44,584 nt of DNA from DSUN01 sp035527715. Its GTDB lineage: Bacteria > Planctomycetota > PUPC01 > DSUN01. The notes under the pieces were generated by a model. That model was not told where the DNA came from. It searched no databases and saw nothing but the letters and a program-made list of their open reading frames with translations. Every line of letters begins with the position of its first letter. Position 1 is the first letter of the stretch. The stretch is taken from assembly GCA_035527715.1 (NCBI GenBank), contig DATKZY010000128.1, positions 1 to 44,584 of the forward strand, given 5' to 3'. Shown piece by piece: positions 30,688-39,539 of this stretch. A program made the translations under genes and the position numbers.

Positions 30688-32184
30688 ATGCCCGCAGTGC
30701 TTTGCGTCGTCAACGGCCAGCGAGCGGGGGAGCGGGTGAAGGTTCGCCCCGGGGAGGCCCTGTCCATCGGTCGCTCGGGCGAGAGCGACCTCCAGCTTCT
30801 GGGCCTGGGCGTCTCGCGCTTCCACTGCGTGGTCGAGGACCATGGCCGCGAGCTGGTCATCGCCGACCTGAATTCGAGCAACGGCACCTTCGTGAACGGC
30901 CAGCGGGTGAAGCGCCAGCCACTCCAGGGGAACGACACGATCGAGGTGGGAGCGATCAAGCTCGTCGTCGAGCGGGCGCCGGGGCGCAAGGCGCCCGTGC
31001 CGGAGTGCGAGTTCACCGACTCGGGGAAGGCCGACACGCAGGTGATCCCGGCGGCTGCTCTGGCCGAGGCAGCGGCCCGGCCGGGGCCGATGCAGCAGGG
31101 GGCCGACAGCAGTCTCCGCCGCCACCTGGTGGCCCTCGAAAGGGTCCACAAAGCGATCTCCGCCGAGGAGAAGCCCGGGCCGCTGATGGCCGTAGTGCTG
31201 GACACCGTGCTGGAGGAGCTCGGTGCCGAGCGCGGGTTCGTGCTGCTGACGGACAAGGAGGGCGGCCTCCGCCCCCAAGTGGTCCGAATCAGTCCCGGAG
31301 CGGCCGCCGACGCGCGGCTGCCCCTGAGCCGCGCCGTCGTGCGCGAGTGCCTGGAGAAGCGGGCCTCGGTGCTGTGCAAGGACATCCAACTGGGCAAGCC
31401 GCGCGCCGCCGGCTCGGGGCGCGCCGTGATGTGCGCTCCGCTCGAGGCCGGCGAGCGCGTCCTGGGCGCGCTCTACCTCGACGCCGCGGCGGGCCGCCAG
31501 CACTTCGACGAGCGCGACATGGAGCTCCTGAGCGCCATCACCCGCCACGCGGGCCTGGCGCTTCACAGGGCGGAGCTGGTGGACAGCCTGGAGCGGCTCT
31601 TCGTCGGCGCCATCGAAACCCTGGTCGCCGCCGTGGAGGCGAAGGACATCTACACCTACGGCCATTCCGCCCGCGTGTCCAAGCTCGGCCGCCGCATCGC
31701 CGAGGCCATGGGCCTCCCGGAGAGCGAACAGGAGAAGGTGAAGCTGGCCGGCCTGCTCCACGACATCGGGAAGATCGGCATCCCCGAGGCGGTGCTGAGC
31801 CACCGCGGGCGCCTCACCGACGACGAGTGGGCCTACGTGCGCAGCCACCCCCAGATCGGCGAGAGCATCATCCGCCAGATGGGCAGCGAGCGCGTCGTCG
31901 AGCTCTGCCGCCTCGTGCGCCACCACCACGAGCGCCTCGACGGGACCGGGTACCCCGACGGGCTGAGGGGCGACACGATTCCCATGGGGGCACGCATCCT
32001 CTCCGTGGCCGACGCCTACGACGCCATGCGGTCGAACCGCCCCTATCGGTCGCCGTTCTCGGCCCGGGACGCGATCGCGGAGCTGCGCGGGAACGCGGGC
32101 CGCCAGTTCGACGCCCAGGCCATCGAGGCGCTGGCCGAGCTGCGCGCCGAGGGCCGGCCCGCCGCGGCCCCAGACGACCACTGA
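30688..32184 (+). CDS. FHA-GAF-HD-GYP regulator, putative cyclic-di-GMP phosphodiesterase
   Basis: Protein of 498 residues. Residues ~1-95 form an FHA domain that binds phosphothreonine ('SIGRSGESDLQL', 'SRFHC', 'LNSSNGTFVNG'). A short linker follows, then a GAF sensor domain (~145-300; 'ERGFVLLTDKEGGL', 'VMCAPLEAGERVLGALYLD'). Residues ~305-485 are an HD-GYP domain with His358-Asp359 in 'LLHDIGK', 'HHHERLDGTGYPDG' (Gly421-Tyr422-Pro423) and 'VADAYDAMRS', so the metal ligands are in place and cyclic-di-GMP cleavage is likely. The ATG at 30688 is used; a GTG two codons upstream is possible. A Ser/Thr kinase is encoded 3 kb away and could supply the FHA ligand (inference). lptD follows after 37 bases. 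Confidence 0.9.
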   Translation: MPAVLCVVNGQRAGERVKVRPGEALSIGRSGESDLQLLGLGVSRFHCVVEDHGRELVIADLNSSNGTFVNGQRVKRQPLQGNDTIEVGAIKLVVERAPGRKAPVPECEFTDSGKADTQVIPAAALAEAAARPGPMQQGADSSLRRHLVALERVHKAISAEEKPGPLMAVVLDTVLEELGAERGFVLLTDKEGGLRPQVVRISPGAAADARLPLSRAVVRECLEKRASVLCKDIQLGKPRAAGSGRAVMCAPLEAGERVLGALYLDAAAGRQHFDERDMELLSAITRHAGLALHRAELVDSLERLFVGAIETLVAAVEAKDIYTYGHSARVSKLGRRIAEAMGLPESEQEKVKLAGLLHDIGKIGIPEAVLSHRGRLTDDEWAYVRSHPQIGESIIRQMGSERVVELCRLVRHHHERLDGTGYPDGLRGDTIPMGARILSVADAYDAMRSNRPYRSPFSARDAIAELRGNAGRQFDAQAIEALAELRAEGRPAAAPDDH

Positions 32185-32221
32185 ACCGCGAAGGGCCCAC
32201 AGCCCCTGTGAGCAGGACCTG

Positions 32222-34699
32222 ATGCGAGCGAAGGCCGTCGCCATTGCCTGGCTGCTTCTCACCCTGAGCGCGCGGGGGACCGCCGGCGAGGACCTGCCCC
32301 CCATGCCCGTGCTCATCCGCGCCGAGCTCTTCGCGCGCGAGGGCGCCGACATCTTGTACGCCATCGGCAACGTGCGCCTCGAGCGCGGCGACGCCGTGAT
32401 CACCTGCGACGCCGCCGTGCTCTGGACCACGGACCGCGAGGCCTACCTCGAGGGCCACGTCCTCTACCGCACCGGCCGCAGCGTGCTCGAGGCCGAGCGC
32501 GCCTACGTGCGATGGACCACCGTCAAGGACGAGAAGACCGGCCGCGAGAAGACCGCGGTCAACCGCGGCTTCCTCTTCAACGCCGTCGTGCGCTGGAACG
32601 AGCGGCCCGACCGCGTGACCTGGCACGTGCGCGCCGAGGAGGTGCTGCAACTCGACGTGCGGCACTTCCTGGCCCGCGGCGGCCTCGTGATGTCGCCCTG
32701 CCAGTTCCACGAGCCGCACGCCTTCTTCCGCGCCAGCGAGGTCGAGCTCGTCACCGACGAGTATCTCATCGCCAGCGACATCCGCTACTTCATCCGCGGC
32801 GTCTCCCTGCCCCCGATCTGGGTCTTCCCCTCCTACTGGCCCAAGCTCTACATCCCCCTGGGCTGGCAGTGGCCCGAGATCCGCTTCAGCGTCGGCAGCT
32901 CGGGGCGCTACGGCTTCTTCGCGCAAACCGAGGTCCTCTACCAGCTCACCGAGCGCCTCTTCGGCCTCCTCGAGGCCAAGGTGGGGGTGCGGGCCGACTA
33001 CTACTCGAAGCGCGGCTTCGGCTACGGCGCCAGCTTCGAATACAAGAGCGACGACCCGCCGAGCGAGGGAGTCCTCGGCCGCGACCTCGTGCGCGGCAGG
33101 CTCGAAGTCTACCGCGTCCCCGACGACCGCGGCAAGGACCTCAAGGAGTTCGAGCTCGGCACCACCGACCGCCACCGGGTGAAGATCACCCACTCGCAGG
33201 ACCTCCCGAGGGGCTGGGAGTTCGACCTCGAGTACCAGCACCACTCGGACGCCGGCTTCCGCCAGGAGTACTTCCCGAGCGACTACGAGCAGGAGAAGCC
33301 GATCGAGAACCGCGGCTACCTCAAGTACTCCGCCGGCCCCTTCGCCGCCTACCTCCACGCCCGCTGGCGCAACCAGAAGTGGCTCGACAGCACCGAGTAT
33401 CTGCCGCAGATCGGCTTCAACGTCTTCTCCTATCCCCTCGTCGGCAACCTGCTCTACACGGGCCACTTCGAGTTCGCGCGCATCCGCCGCCGCCTCTCCG
33501 TGCTGCGCCTCAAGCCGGGCCAGTCGCCCGCCGACCCCGACTACGAGCGGATTCGGCGCAAGTGGAACTTCTTCTACGACGGCGACCCCGACTACCCGAT
33601 CCTGCCCCTGGAATCCACGCCCCAGGAATTCCTGTCGGACGGCCGCAGGCTCTGGCGCTTCAACACCTACCACCAGCTCTCCTACCCGTTCGACGCCGGG
33701 ATCTTCCACTTCGAGCCCTTCGCCGCCTATCGCGGCACCTACTACTCGGACACGCTCGACGGCGGCAGCGGCTGGCGCAGCCTCGTGCTCTACGGCCTGC
33801 GCGTGAACACCCAATTCTGGCGGGCATGGGAGGACGTGCGGGCCCGCGGTCCCCTGATTGACATCAACGGCGTCCGCCACGTCATCTCCCCCGAGATCCG
33901 CTTCCTGTCGGTCCAGAAGCCCTCGCTGACCATGGACAAGCTCATCCTGACCGACGACACGGACTTCCAGCAGCCGCCGCGGGACGCCGGGTATGCCTTC
34001 CCGGCCCGCCCGTACCGCCCCTGGGACACCTACGGCCTGGCCTTCGGCGACATTGATGCCATCGTGCCCGTCCGCCTCATCCACTTCAGCTTCCGCAACC
34101 GCTGGCAGACCCGCCGCGAGGGCCGCGTGGCCGACTTCCTCGAGATCAACCCGAACGTGACCTACTACCTGCACGGCGACCGCGACAACTGGGGGAAGTC
34201 GCGCGGCGACTGGAGCGTGGACACCACGTTCAGCCCCACCCACGGGGTCTACCTGTTCCTCGACTTCGGGCGCAAGGTGTGCGGCACCTACACCGGGGAA
34301 GCCGAACAGGTCGGCTTCGTCCGCTCCGGCGCCACCATCGAGATCAGCGACCGCTGGGCCTTCACCCTGTCCCAGCGCTACGAGGCCGACTACGCCAACC
34401 ACTGGGCCTTCCAGCTCATCTACCAGCCCAACAACAAGTGGCGCTTCGACGTCCGATACGAGTACGAGGCCGAGCGCGGCTACTCGAACGAGCTGGCCTT
34501 CCGCCTCACCCGCGACCTCCACGACTGGATTGTCGAGTTCACCGTGCAGAACGACTCGTCCGGGCTCCAGGACCTCATCGGCGTCAGCCTCCAGCCCAAG
34601 GGCGTGCGGGAGCTCGTGAGCGGCCTGCGCTACACCCGCGACCTGCGAGGCGGGCTCGACGCCCATCAGCGCGAGACCTACCAGCACTACGACTACTGA
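32222..34699 (+). CDS. LptD/OstA-type outer-membrane protein
   Basis: Protein of 825 residues. Signal peptide 1-22. Residues ~30-130 are an OstA/LptA-like beta-jellyroll ('ILYAIGNVRLERGDAVITCDAAVLW', split, with 'AYLEGHVLYRTGRSVLEAERAYV'), and residues ~130-825 are long, aromatic-rich beta strands of a barrel ('PPIWVFPSYWPKLYIPLGW', 'YGFFAQTEVLYQL'), ending in Tyr as outer-membrane barrels often do. LptD places lipopolysaccharide in the outer leaflet, so this supports a diderm cell. The family cysteine pattern of E. coli LptD is not seen, and no LptE is adjacent, so another barrel of the same superfamily is possible. Located between a cyclic-di-GMP regulator (37 bases upstream) and a sigma factor (8 bases downstream). 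Confidence 0.8.
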   Translation: MRAKAVAIAWLLLTLSARGTAGEDLPPMPVLIRAELFAREGADILYAIGNVRLERGDAVITCDAAVLWTTDREAYLEGHVLYRTGRSVLEAERAYVRWTTVKDEKTGREKTAVNRGFLFNAVVRWNERPDRVTWHVRAEEVLQLDVRHFLARGGLVMSPCQFHEPHAFFRASEVELVTDEYLIASDIRYFIRGVSLPPIWVFPSYWPKLYIPLGWQWPEIRFSVGSSGRYGFFAQTEVLYQLTERLFGLLEAKVGVRADYYSKRGFGYGASFEYKSDDPPSEGVLGRDLVRGRLEVYRVPDDRGKDLKEFELGTTDRHRVKITHSQDLPRGWEFDLEYQHHSDAGFRQEYFPSDYEQEKPIENRGYLKYSAGPFAAYLHARWRNQKWLDSTEYLPQIGFNVFSYPLVGNLLYTGHFEFARIRRRLSVLRLKPGQSPADPDYERIRRKWNFFYDGDPDYPILPLESTPQEFLSDGRRLWRFNTYHQLSYPFDAGIFHFEPFAAYRGTYYSDTLDGGSGWRSLVLYGLRVNTQFWRAWEDVRARGPLIDINGVRHVISPEIRFLSVQKPSLTMDKLILTDDTDFQQPPRDAGYAFPARPYRPWDTYGLAFGDIDAIVPVRLIHFSFRNRWQTRREGRVADFLEINPNVTYYLHGDRDNWGKSRGDWSVDTTFSPTHGVYLFLDFGRKVCGTYTGEAEQVGFVRSGATIEISDRWAFTLSQRYEADYANHWAFQLIYQPNNKWRFDVRYEYEAERGYSNELAFRLTRDLHDWIVEFTVQNDSSGLQDLIGVSLQPKGVRELVSGLRYTRDLRGGLDAHQRETYQHYDY

Positions 34700-34707
34700 G
34701 GGCCTTC

Positions 34708-35487
34708 GTGGGCGCATCGCCCCGCCGCATTGACCAGCTCTGGCACGAATACCAGCGCACCCGCGACGAGCGGGTCAAGGGCGACCTCGTCCGCGCCTGC
34801 ACCCGCAAGGTGTATGGCGTCGCCAAGGGGCTCCGCTCCGAGATGGGCGGCGTGCCCCGCCTCCAGGACCTCGTGGACGCCGGGATGGTGGGCCTCATGG
34901 AGGCATTCGAGCGCTTCGACCCGTCGCGCGGCGTGTACTTCGAGACCTGGTGCACCTGGCGCGTGCTGGGCTCGATGCGCGACGACCAGCGCAAGGCCGC
35001 CTGGGCCACCGAGGCCGTGCGCCTGAAGGCCCAACGCCTGCGCCGCGCGGCCGACGAGATGGCCGCGGCCCACGGCCGCCCCCCGTCCGACGACGAGTTG
35101 GCCGCCGCCCTGGGCGTCTCCCCCGCCGAGGTCGCCGGCCTGTGGCGACACGTCAAGCGGCGAAGGCCCCTGTCGCTCGACGCCACCCATGCCGGGGCCG
35201 CAGCCGACCTGGACCCCGCCCTGGTGGACCACCGCCCCGGCCCCGCCCAACGCCTGCTCGCCGACGAGGCGCGCCTCCGCCTTCGCGAGGCCGTCAAGGC
35301 CCTGCCCGACAAGCAGCGCTACACCCTCCTCCTCTACTACTTCGAAAAGCTCACCATGGCCCAGATCGGCCTCGTGCTCGACGTCACCGAGAGCCGCGTG
35401 TGCCAGCTCCACAAGAAGGCCCTGGCTACCCTCACCCAGCGCCTCGGCCCCCGGCGCGACGAGTTCCTCGACGCCCTCGGCGGCTGA
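34708..35487 (+). CDS. FliA/WhiG-type RNA polymerase sigma factor
   Basis: Protein of 259 residues, start GTG at 34708, eight bases after the lptD stop with GAGGG just upstream. Sigma-70 region 2 is 'LQDLVDAGMVGLMEAFERFD' and 'FETWCTWRVLGSMRDDQRK' (about 50-95). Region 3 is 'GRPPSDDELAAALGVSPAEVAGL'. Region 4 is 'ALPDKQRYTLLLYYFEKLTMAQIGLVLDVTESRVCQLHKKAL' in pieces, with the helix-turn-helix. Size and domain order match the FliA/WhiG/SigF group rather than ECF factors. No anti-sigma gene is next to it. Co-transcription with an envelope protein gene and an FHA-HD-GYP regulator suggests control of envelope or developmental genes (inference). No flagellar genes are in the window. Confidence 0.88.
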   Translation: MGASPRRIDQLWHEYQRTRDERVKGDLVRACTRKVYGVAKGLRSEMGGVPRLQDLVDAGMVGLMEAFERFDPSRGVYFETWCTWRVLGSMRDDQRKAAWATEAVRLKAQRLRRAADEMAAAHGRPPSDDELAAALGVSPAEVAGLWRHVKRRRPLSLDATHAGAAADLDPALVDHRPGPAQRLLADEARLRLREAVKALPDKQRYTLLLYYFEKLTMAQIGLVLDVTESRVCQLHKKALATLTQRLGPRRDEFLDALGG

Positions 35488-35520
35488 CCCCCCACAGCCT
35501 GGCCCACAATCCAGGGGGGG
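35488..35520. terminator. Possible bidirectional terminator between convergent genes
   Basis: CCTGG/CCAGG arms extended by C6 and G7 runs around an eight-base loop fill the 37-base gap between the sigma-factor gene and the kinase gene. There is no T-run, so the call is tentative. Confidence 0.4.
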
Positions 35521-35524
35521 TGGC

Positions 35525-38500
35525 CTATTCGCGCGCGCCCTCGCCGCTGCGGGAGCGCGCGGCCAGGGGCACGAACCAGCCGGTGGCGCCAGCGGGCACC
35601 CGGGCGAACTCCTCGGACGCGGCGTCGTCGGCCTCCGACCACAGCCGCAGGCCGACGAGGTAGTGGACGAGCGGGGCCGCGACCCCGGCGGCCTGTGCCG
35701 CCTGGCGGAACTCGGTCGCCGACGTCTCCCGAGCCATGAACGCCGCCACGGCCGCCCGCGCGGCGTCGCCCTCGGAAAGCGTGCGCAGCTTCTGCCACTG
35801 GGCGGCCGCGCGGTCGGCGTCGCCCAGCTCGGTCGCCAGGCACGCCGCGCGCAGCGCCCCCTCGGCGTCGCCCGCCGCCTCATACTGGCGCAGGGCCTCG
35901 CGCCAGCGCCCCGCCTTCACACACGCATCGCCCAGAGCCAGGGCGAAGGTGGACCGCGCGACGGGGCTGTCGTACAGCTCGCAGGTGCGGCGGTATTCCT
36001 CCAGCAGGGCTTCGCCCTCCTCGTCGTCGGCCTTCAGCGCGGCCAGGCTCTCGGCCAAGGCGCTCACGGCGTCGGCAGGGATGGCCTGGCGGCGGCGCGC
36101 GTAGTGGCCGAAGAGCGCCAGGGCGGCGCGGCGGCGCCCCGCGGCGGCTGCGGCCACGATGCCCTTGGCGACCGCGGGGCCGAGCGTCTCGTTGGGGTAG
36201 GCGGCATACACGGCGCCCGCGCTCTCGTAGTCGCCGGCGGCCAGGTGCACGCCCACGAGCCGGTTCGCCGCGGCGGCCAGCTCCGGCTGGAGCACGCCGA
36301 AGTGCACGCGGGCGTGGTCGAGCAGGCGCAGGGCATCGTCGGCCTTCTTGCCGGCGATGGCGGCGCTCGTGGCCTCCACGAACAGCGCCACCACGGCGGG
36401 GTCATCGGGGGGCGCGGGGAACAGCTCGTGGATGGCGATGGGCTTCAGCAGGTCGCCCTGGGCGAGGAACGCCTTGGCGAGGCGAATGGCCGGCCCGTCG
36501 GCGACCACCAGCTTCTTCGCGTCGGCGGGGAACGCCGCCAGGCAGGCGCGGGTGAGTGCGAGGGCGTCGTCGAGGCGGCCAGCGTCCGTTGTCTCGCGGA
36601 TGGCGCGGAGGAAGACGGGGGCCAGCCTGGGCTCGTGGAAGACGTCGTAGAGCTTGGCCACGCGCGTGTGGGCGCCCGCCTGGCAGAAGGTGTTGGCCAG
36701 CGCGACGGCGGCCTTCGCAAGGGCGGGGCTGGCCAGCTTCTCCTTCGTGCAGAAGGCGAGTGCGGCCATCGCCTCGTCGTGCTGGCCGTGCTGTGCCCAG
36801 TGCTCGACGGCGCGCGCGAAGGGGTCGGCCAGGCCCTCGGTGGGATAGGCGTCGTAGACCTCGCGCACGCGGTCGAATCGGCCGATGCTGCAGAAGCCCT
36901 CGCCGAGCTGGCGCACGCGCGGCGCCAGGGCCGCCCCCATGGCCGTGGCGCCCAGGTCGTTCACGGTGGCGTAGAGGTTGCGCTGTCCGGGGCTGAACAG
37001 GGCGGCGCGCAGCACGGCCAGGGCCTCGTCGTACGCGCGGTTGTTGAGCATCTGGCCGATGTAGGTGGGGAAGTGCCACGCCCAGGCGTCGTCCACCCCG
37101 CCGCCGCTGGCCAGGATCTGCGCCAGCGCCTGCACCGCGTCGGGAAAGTCGTTCAGGCCCGCCGCGCAGAAGAAGCGGTGGAGCCGCGCCCGGCTCAGCA
37201 GCCCGGGGAGTTGCTCGTGGCGCACCTTGGGGGCGATCTGCTCGAGGCGGCGGAGCATGTCGGCCGCCTGGCGGTAGCGCCGTTCGGCCTCGTGGCACTG
37301 GGCCGCGCCCACGAGGGCCGCCAGGCCCTCGTAGCGGCCCTCGTAGCCCTGCGCGATCTTCTCGTACTGGATGCGGGCCTCCTCGATATTCCCGTCCCGG
37401 TACAGCCCCTCGGCCGCATCCGTCAGGCTCAGCTTCGCGGCAGGGAACTCCTGCTGCACGCGGAAGCGCCGCACCCGCAGCCGCGTGCGCTCGGTGAACA
37501 GGCCGGCGGCGAACTCGCGGCGGTCGCGGTGGAGCTGCCGGGCCAGCGACAGGTCGTTGTAGGCCAGCCGGAACGGGTGGTCCTCCTCGTCGCACTCCAC
37601 GTCGAGCCGCATCCCCGTGGCGTCGCGCCGCAGGCTCACGCGGTACCAGGCGCCGGGCCGCGGCGTCGGGCACCGGGCCTCGGCGACCTCCTGCTGCTGG
37701 TTCATCAGCACCAGGCGCGGTTGGGCCTGGCCCTTGCCGCCGAAGGCGAAGCGGCAGCTATGCCGCCAGTCGGAGCCCAGAAAGCACCCGATCATCGCAT
37801 CCGCCTGCGGCGTGCCGTCGGCGTTCGGCGGCACGCTCGCCTCGAAGGTCACGGTCACCTTCCCCGCGAAGCGCGCGCCCGTGTGGATGGCGGCGAAGGG
37901 CGCCGCGGTGGCCTCGAGTTGCCCGTCCTCGGCGATGCGCCAGGCCGTGTTCTCCTCCCGCGCCCAGCGCGGCTCGAGCGGCCCCTTGCGGAAGTCGTCG
38001 TCGAACACGACCTTGACGGTGGGCTTCTCCTGCTGCTCGAGCCGCCGCTCGAGGTCCTCGGCCCCCAGGAGCTTGCCGGCCTCGAGGGCCATGCGGGCCC
38101 GCCGCTCGCTGTCGCTGCGGGCATCGATGACCACCGCGGCCGCCGTGAGGCCGATGCCGAGGACCGCCGCCGTGGCGAACAGCGCCGTGTAGTGGCGCTT
38201 GACGAACCGCCAGGCCCGGTAGGCGGGGCCGGCGGGCCGCGCGCTGATCGACTCGCCGGCCACGAACCGCCGCAGGTCCTCGGCGAGGGCGTGCATCGAG
38301 CCGTATCGCCGCTCGGGCGACTTCTCCATCGCCTTCAGCACGATCGTCTGCACGTCCCGGTGGATGCGCGGGTTCAGGCGCTTCGGCGGCACCGGCTCGT
38401 CGTTCAGCACCCGGATCAGCGTGTTCATCATCGTGTCGCCGCTGAACGGCGGGCGCGCCGTGAGCATCTCGTACAGCACCGCGCCCAGCGAATAAATGTC

Positions 38501-39226
38501 GGCCCGGTGGTCCACCCGCGCGCTCTCCCCGCTCGCCTGCTCGGGCGGCATGTAGGCCGGAGTCCCGATCGTCGTGCCCGTCCGCGTGAACTTCGTGTCC
38601 GAGTCGAGCTGCTTCGCCAGCCCGAAGTCCATGATGTGCACGCGGTCCTCGGCGTCAATCATGATGTTGCTCGGCTTGATGTCGCGGTGGACGACGCCGC
38701 GGCTGTGCGCGTAATCCAGCGCGTCGGCCACCTGCATCGCGATGTCGAGCGCCCGCCGCGTGGCGATCTCGCCGCTGCGGATCAGGTCGGCCAGGTCGCG
38801 GCCCTTGATGTAGTCCATCGTGTAGAAGTGCCGGCCCTCGAACACCCCGACCTCGTGGATGGGCACGAGGGCAGGGTGGCGCAGCTTCGCGGCGGCCTGC
38901 GCCTCGCGGCGGAAGCGCGCCACCTGGGCCTCCGTGGCCATCTCGCCGGCCAGCAGCACCTTCAGGGCCACCACGCGGTCCAGGTGGTGCTGGCGCGCCC
39001 TGTAGACCACGCCCATCGCACCGTGCGAAATCTCCTCCAGGATCGTGTAGTTCCCGAAGGTCCGGCCCCGGTAGTCCTGCGGCGTCACGCGGGCCTCCCC
39101 GTCCGCGCACGTCTTCGTATCCGTGTCGCTCCCCGCGCCTGCCGCGCAGCGCGGGCAGAACGCCGTCCCAGCCCCCGGGGGCTGGTGCAGGACGGCTCCG
39201 CAAGTTGGGCACTGAGGCTTGGCCAT
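35525..39226 (-). CDS. Zinc-ribbon Ser/Thr protein kinase with sugar-binding-like and TPR regions
   Basis: Protein of 1233 residues. N-terminal zinc ribbon (Cys6, Cys9, Cys24, Cys27). Kinase domain ~58-325 with a glycine loop 'ISHGAMGVVY' (first Gly replaced by Ser67), Lys89 in 'VALK', catalytic 'HRDIKPSN' (Asp182), DFG at 200-202 and 'GTPAYMPPE'. One membrane helix ~347-367. Then a beta-rich domain ~400-580 of LamG/DUF1080 type ('FDDDFRKGPLEPRW', 'VTVTFEASVPPNADG', 'WYRVSLRRDATGMRLDVECD'), followed by ~600 residues of helical TPR-type repeats. Substrates would be cytoplasmic, while the beta and repeat regions lie outside the inner membrane, giving a receptor-like layout. It has its own promoter. 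Such long-tailed kinases are typical of planctomycetes. Ligand unknown. Confidence 0.9.
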   Translation of the reverse strand: MAKPQCPTCGAVLHQPPGAGTAFCPRCAAGAGSDTDTKTCADGEARVTPQDYRGRTFGNYTILEEISHGAMGVVYRARQHHLDRVVALKVLLAGEMATEAQVARFRREAQAAAKLRHPALVPIHEVGVFEGRHFYTMDYIKGRDLADLIRSGEIATRRALDIAMQVADALDYAHSRGVVHRDIKPSNIMIDAEDRVHIMDFGLAKQLDSDTKFTRTGTTIGTPAYMPPEQASGESARVDHRADIYSLGAVLYEMLTARPPFSGDTMMNTLIRVLNDEPVPPKRLNPRIHRDVQTIVLKAMEKSPERRYGSMHALAEDLRRFVAGESISARPAGPAYRAWRFVKRHYTALFATAAVLGIGLTAAAVVIDARSDSERRARMALEAGKLLGAEDLERRLEQQEKPTVKVVFDDDFRKGPLEPRWAREENTAWRIAEDGQLEATAAPFAAIHTGARFAGKVTVTFEASVPPNADGTPQADAMIGCFLGSDWRHSCRFAFGGKGQAQPRLVLMNQQQEVAEARCPTPRPGAWYRVSLRRDATGMRLDVECDEEDHPFRLAYNDLSLARQLHRDRREFAAGLFTERTRLRVRRFRVQQEFPAAKLSLTDAAEGLYRDGNIEEARIQYEKIAQGYEGRYEGLAALVGAAQCHEAERRYRQAADMLRRLEQIAPKVRHEQLPGLLSRARLHRFFCAAGLNDFPDAVQALAQILASGGGVDDAWAWHFPTYIGQMLNNRAYDEALAVLRAALFSPGQRNLYATVNDLGATAMGAALAPRVRQLGEGFCSIGRFDRVREVYDAYPTEGLADPFARAVEHWAQHGQHDEAMAALAFCTKEKLASPALAKAAVALANTFCQAGAHTRVAKLYDVFHEPRLAPVFLRAIRETTDAGRLDDALALTRACLAAFPADAKKLVVADGPAIRLAKAFLAQGDLLKPIAIHELFPAPPDDPAVVALFVEATSAAIAGKKADDALRLLDHARVHFGVLQPELAAAANRLVGVHLAAGDYESAGAVYAAYPNETLGPAVAKGIVAAAAAGRRRAALALFGHYARRRQAIPADAVSALAESLAALKADDEEGEALLEEYRRTCELYDSPVARSTFALALGDACVKAGRWREALRQYEAAGDAEGALRAACLATELGDADRAAAQWQKLRTLSEGDAARAAVAAFMARETSATEFRQAAQAAGVAAPLVHYLVGLRLWSEADDAASEEFARVPAGATGWFVPLAARSRSGEGARE

Positions 39227-39304
39227 GGGGAAACTGCAATCGTTGGCGACGGGGCACGCCGTGCCGGCGAGTGGGACGAGTCCGAAAGCTCTGTTCCTGC
39301 TGCG

Positions 39305-39332
39305 ATTATACCGTTCTGGCCGCCGTTTTCAA
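39305..39332 (-). promoter_or_regulatory. Promoter of the Ser/Thr kinase gene
   Basis: Minus strand: TTGAAA (39327-39332), 16-base spacer, perfect TATAAT (39305-39310), about 79 bases before the ATG at 39226. Confidence 0.7.
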
Positions 39333-39429
39333 TCAAAAAGTGGCCCGGCCCGAGCGCGGCGCCGGCATGGCGAGCGACCGCGCCGAGGGCCTCGATGTCC
39401 GTTGTGGGCACTTCTCGCCGCGAATCTGC

Positions 39430-39458
39430 TTGACAAGGCCCTTGTCGGCGGGTAGGAT
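39430..39458 (+). promoter_or_regulatory. Promoter of the PEP-CTERM protein gene
   Basis: Perfect TTGACA (39430-39435), 17-base spacer, TAGGAT (39453-39458), about 80 bases before the ATG at 39540. Confidence 0.72.
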
Positions 39459-39539
39459 ACAGACACGGCAAGGTGTGCCCGGCAGCGGGCACCGCCGAGC
39501 CGGCCCTGATCGGGCCTCGGGCTAGAGAGGGCATCGGAC

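Noticed and set aside
35189..39433. 1414-residue open frame on the plus strand
   Set aside because: It is antisense to the clear Ser/Thr kinase, with His/Arg/Gly-rich low-complexity translation typical of high-GC shadow frames.
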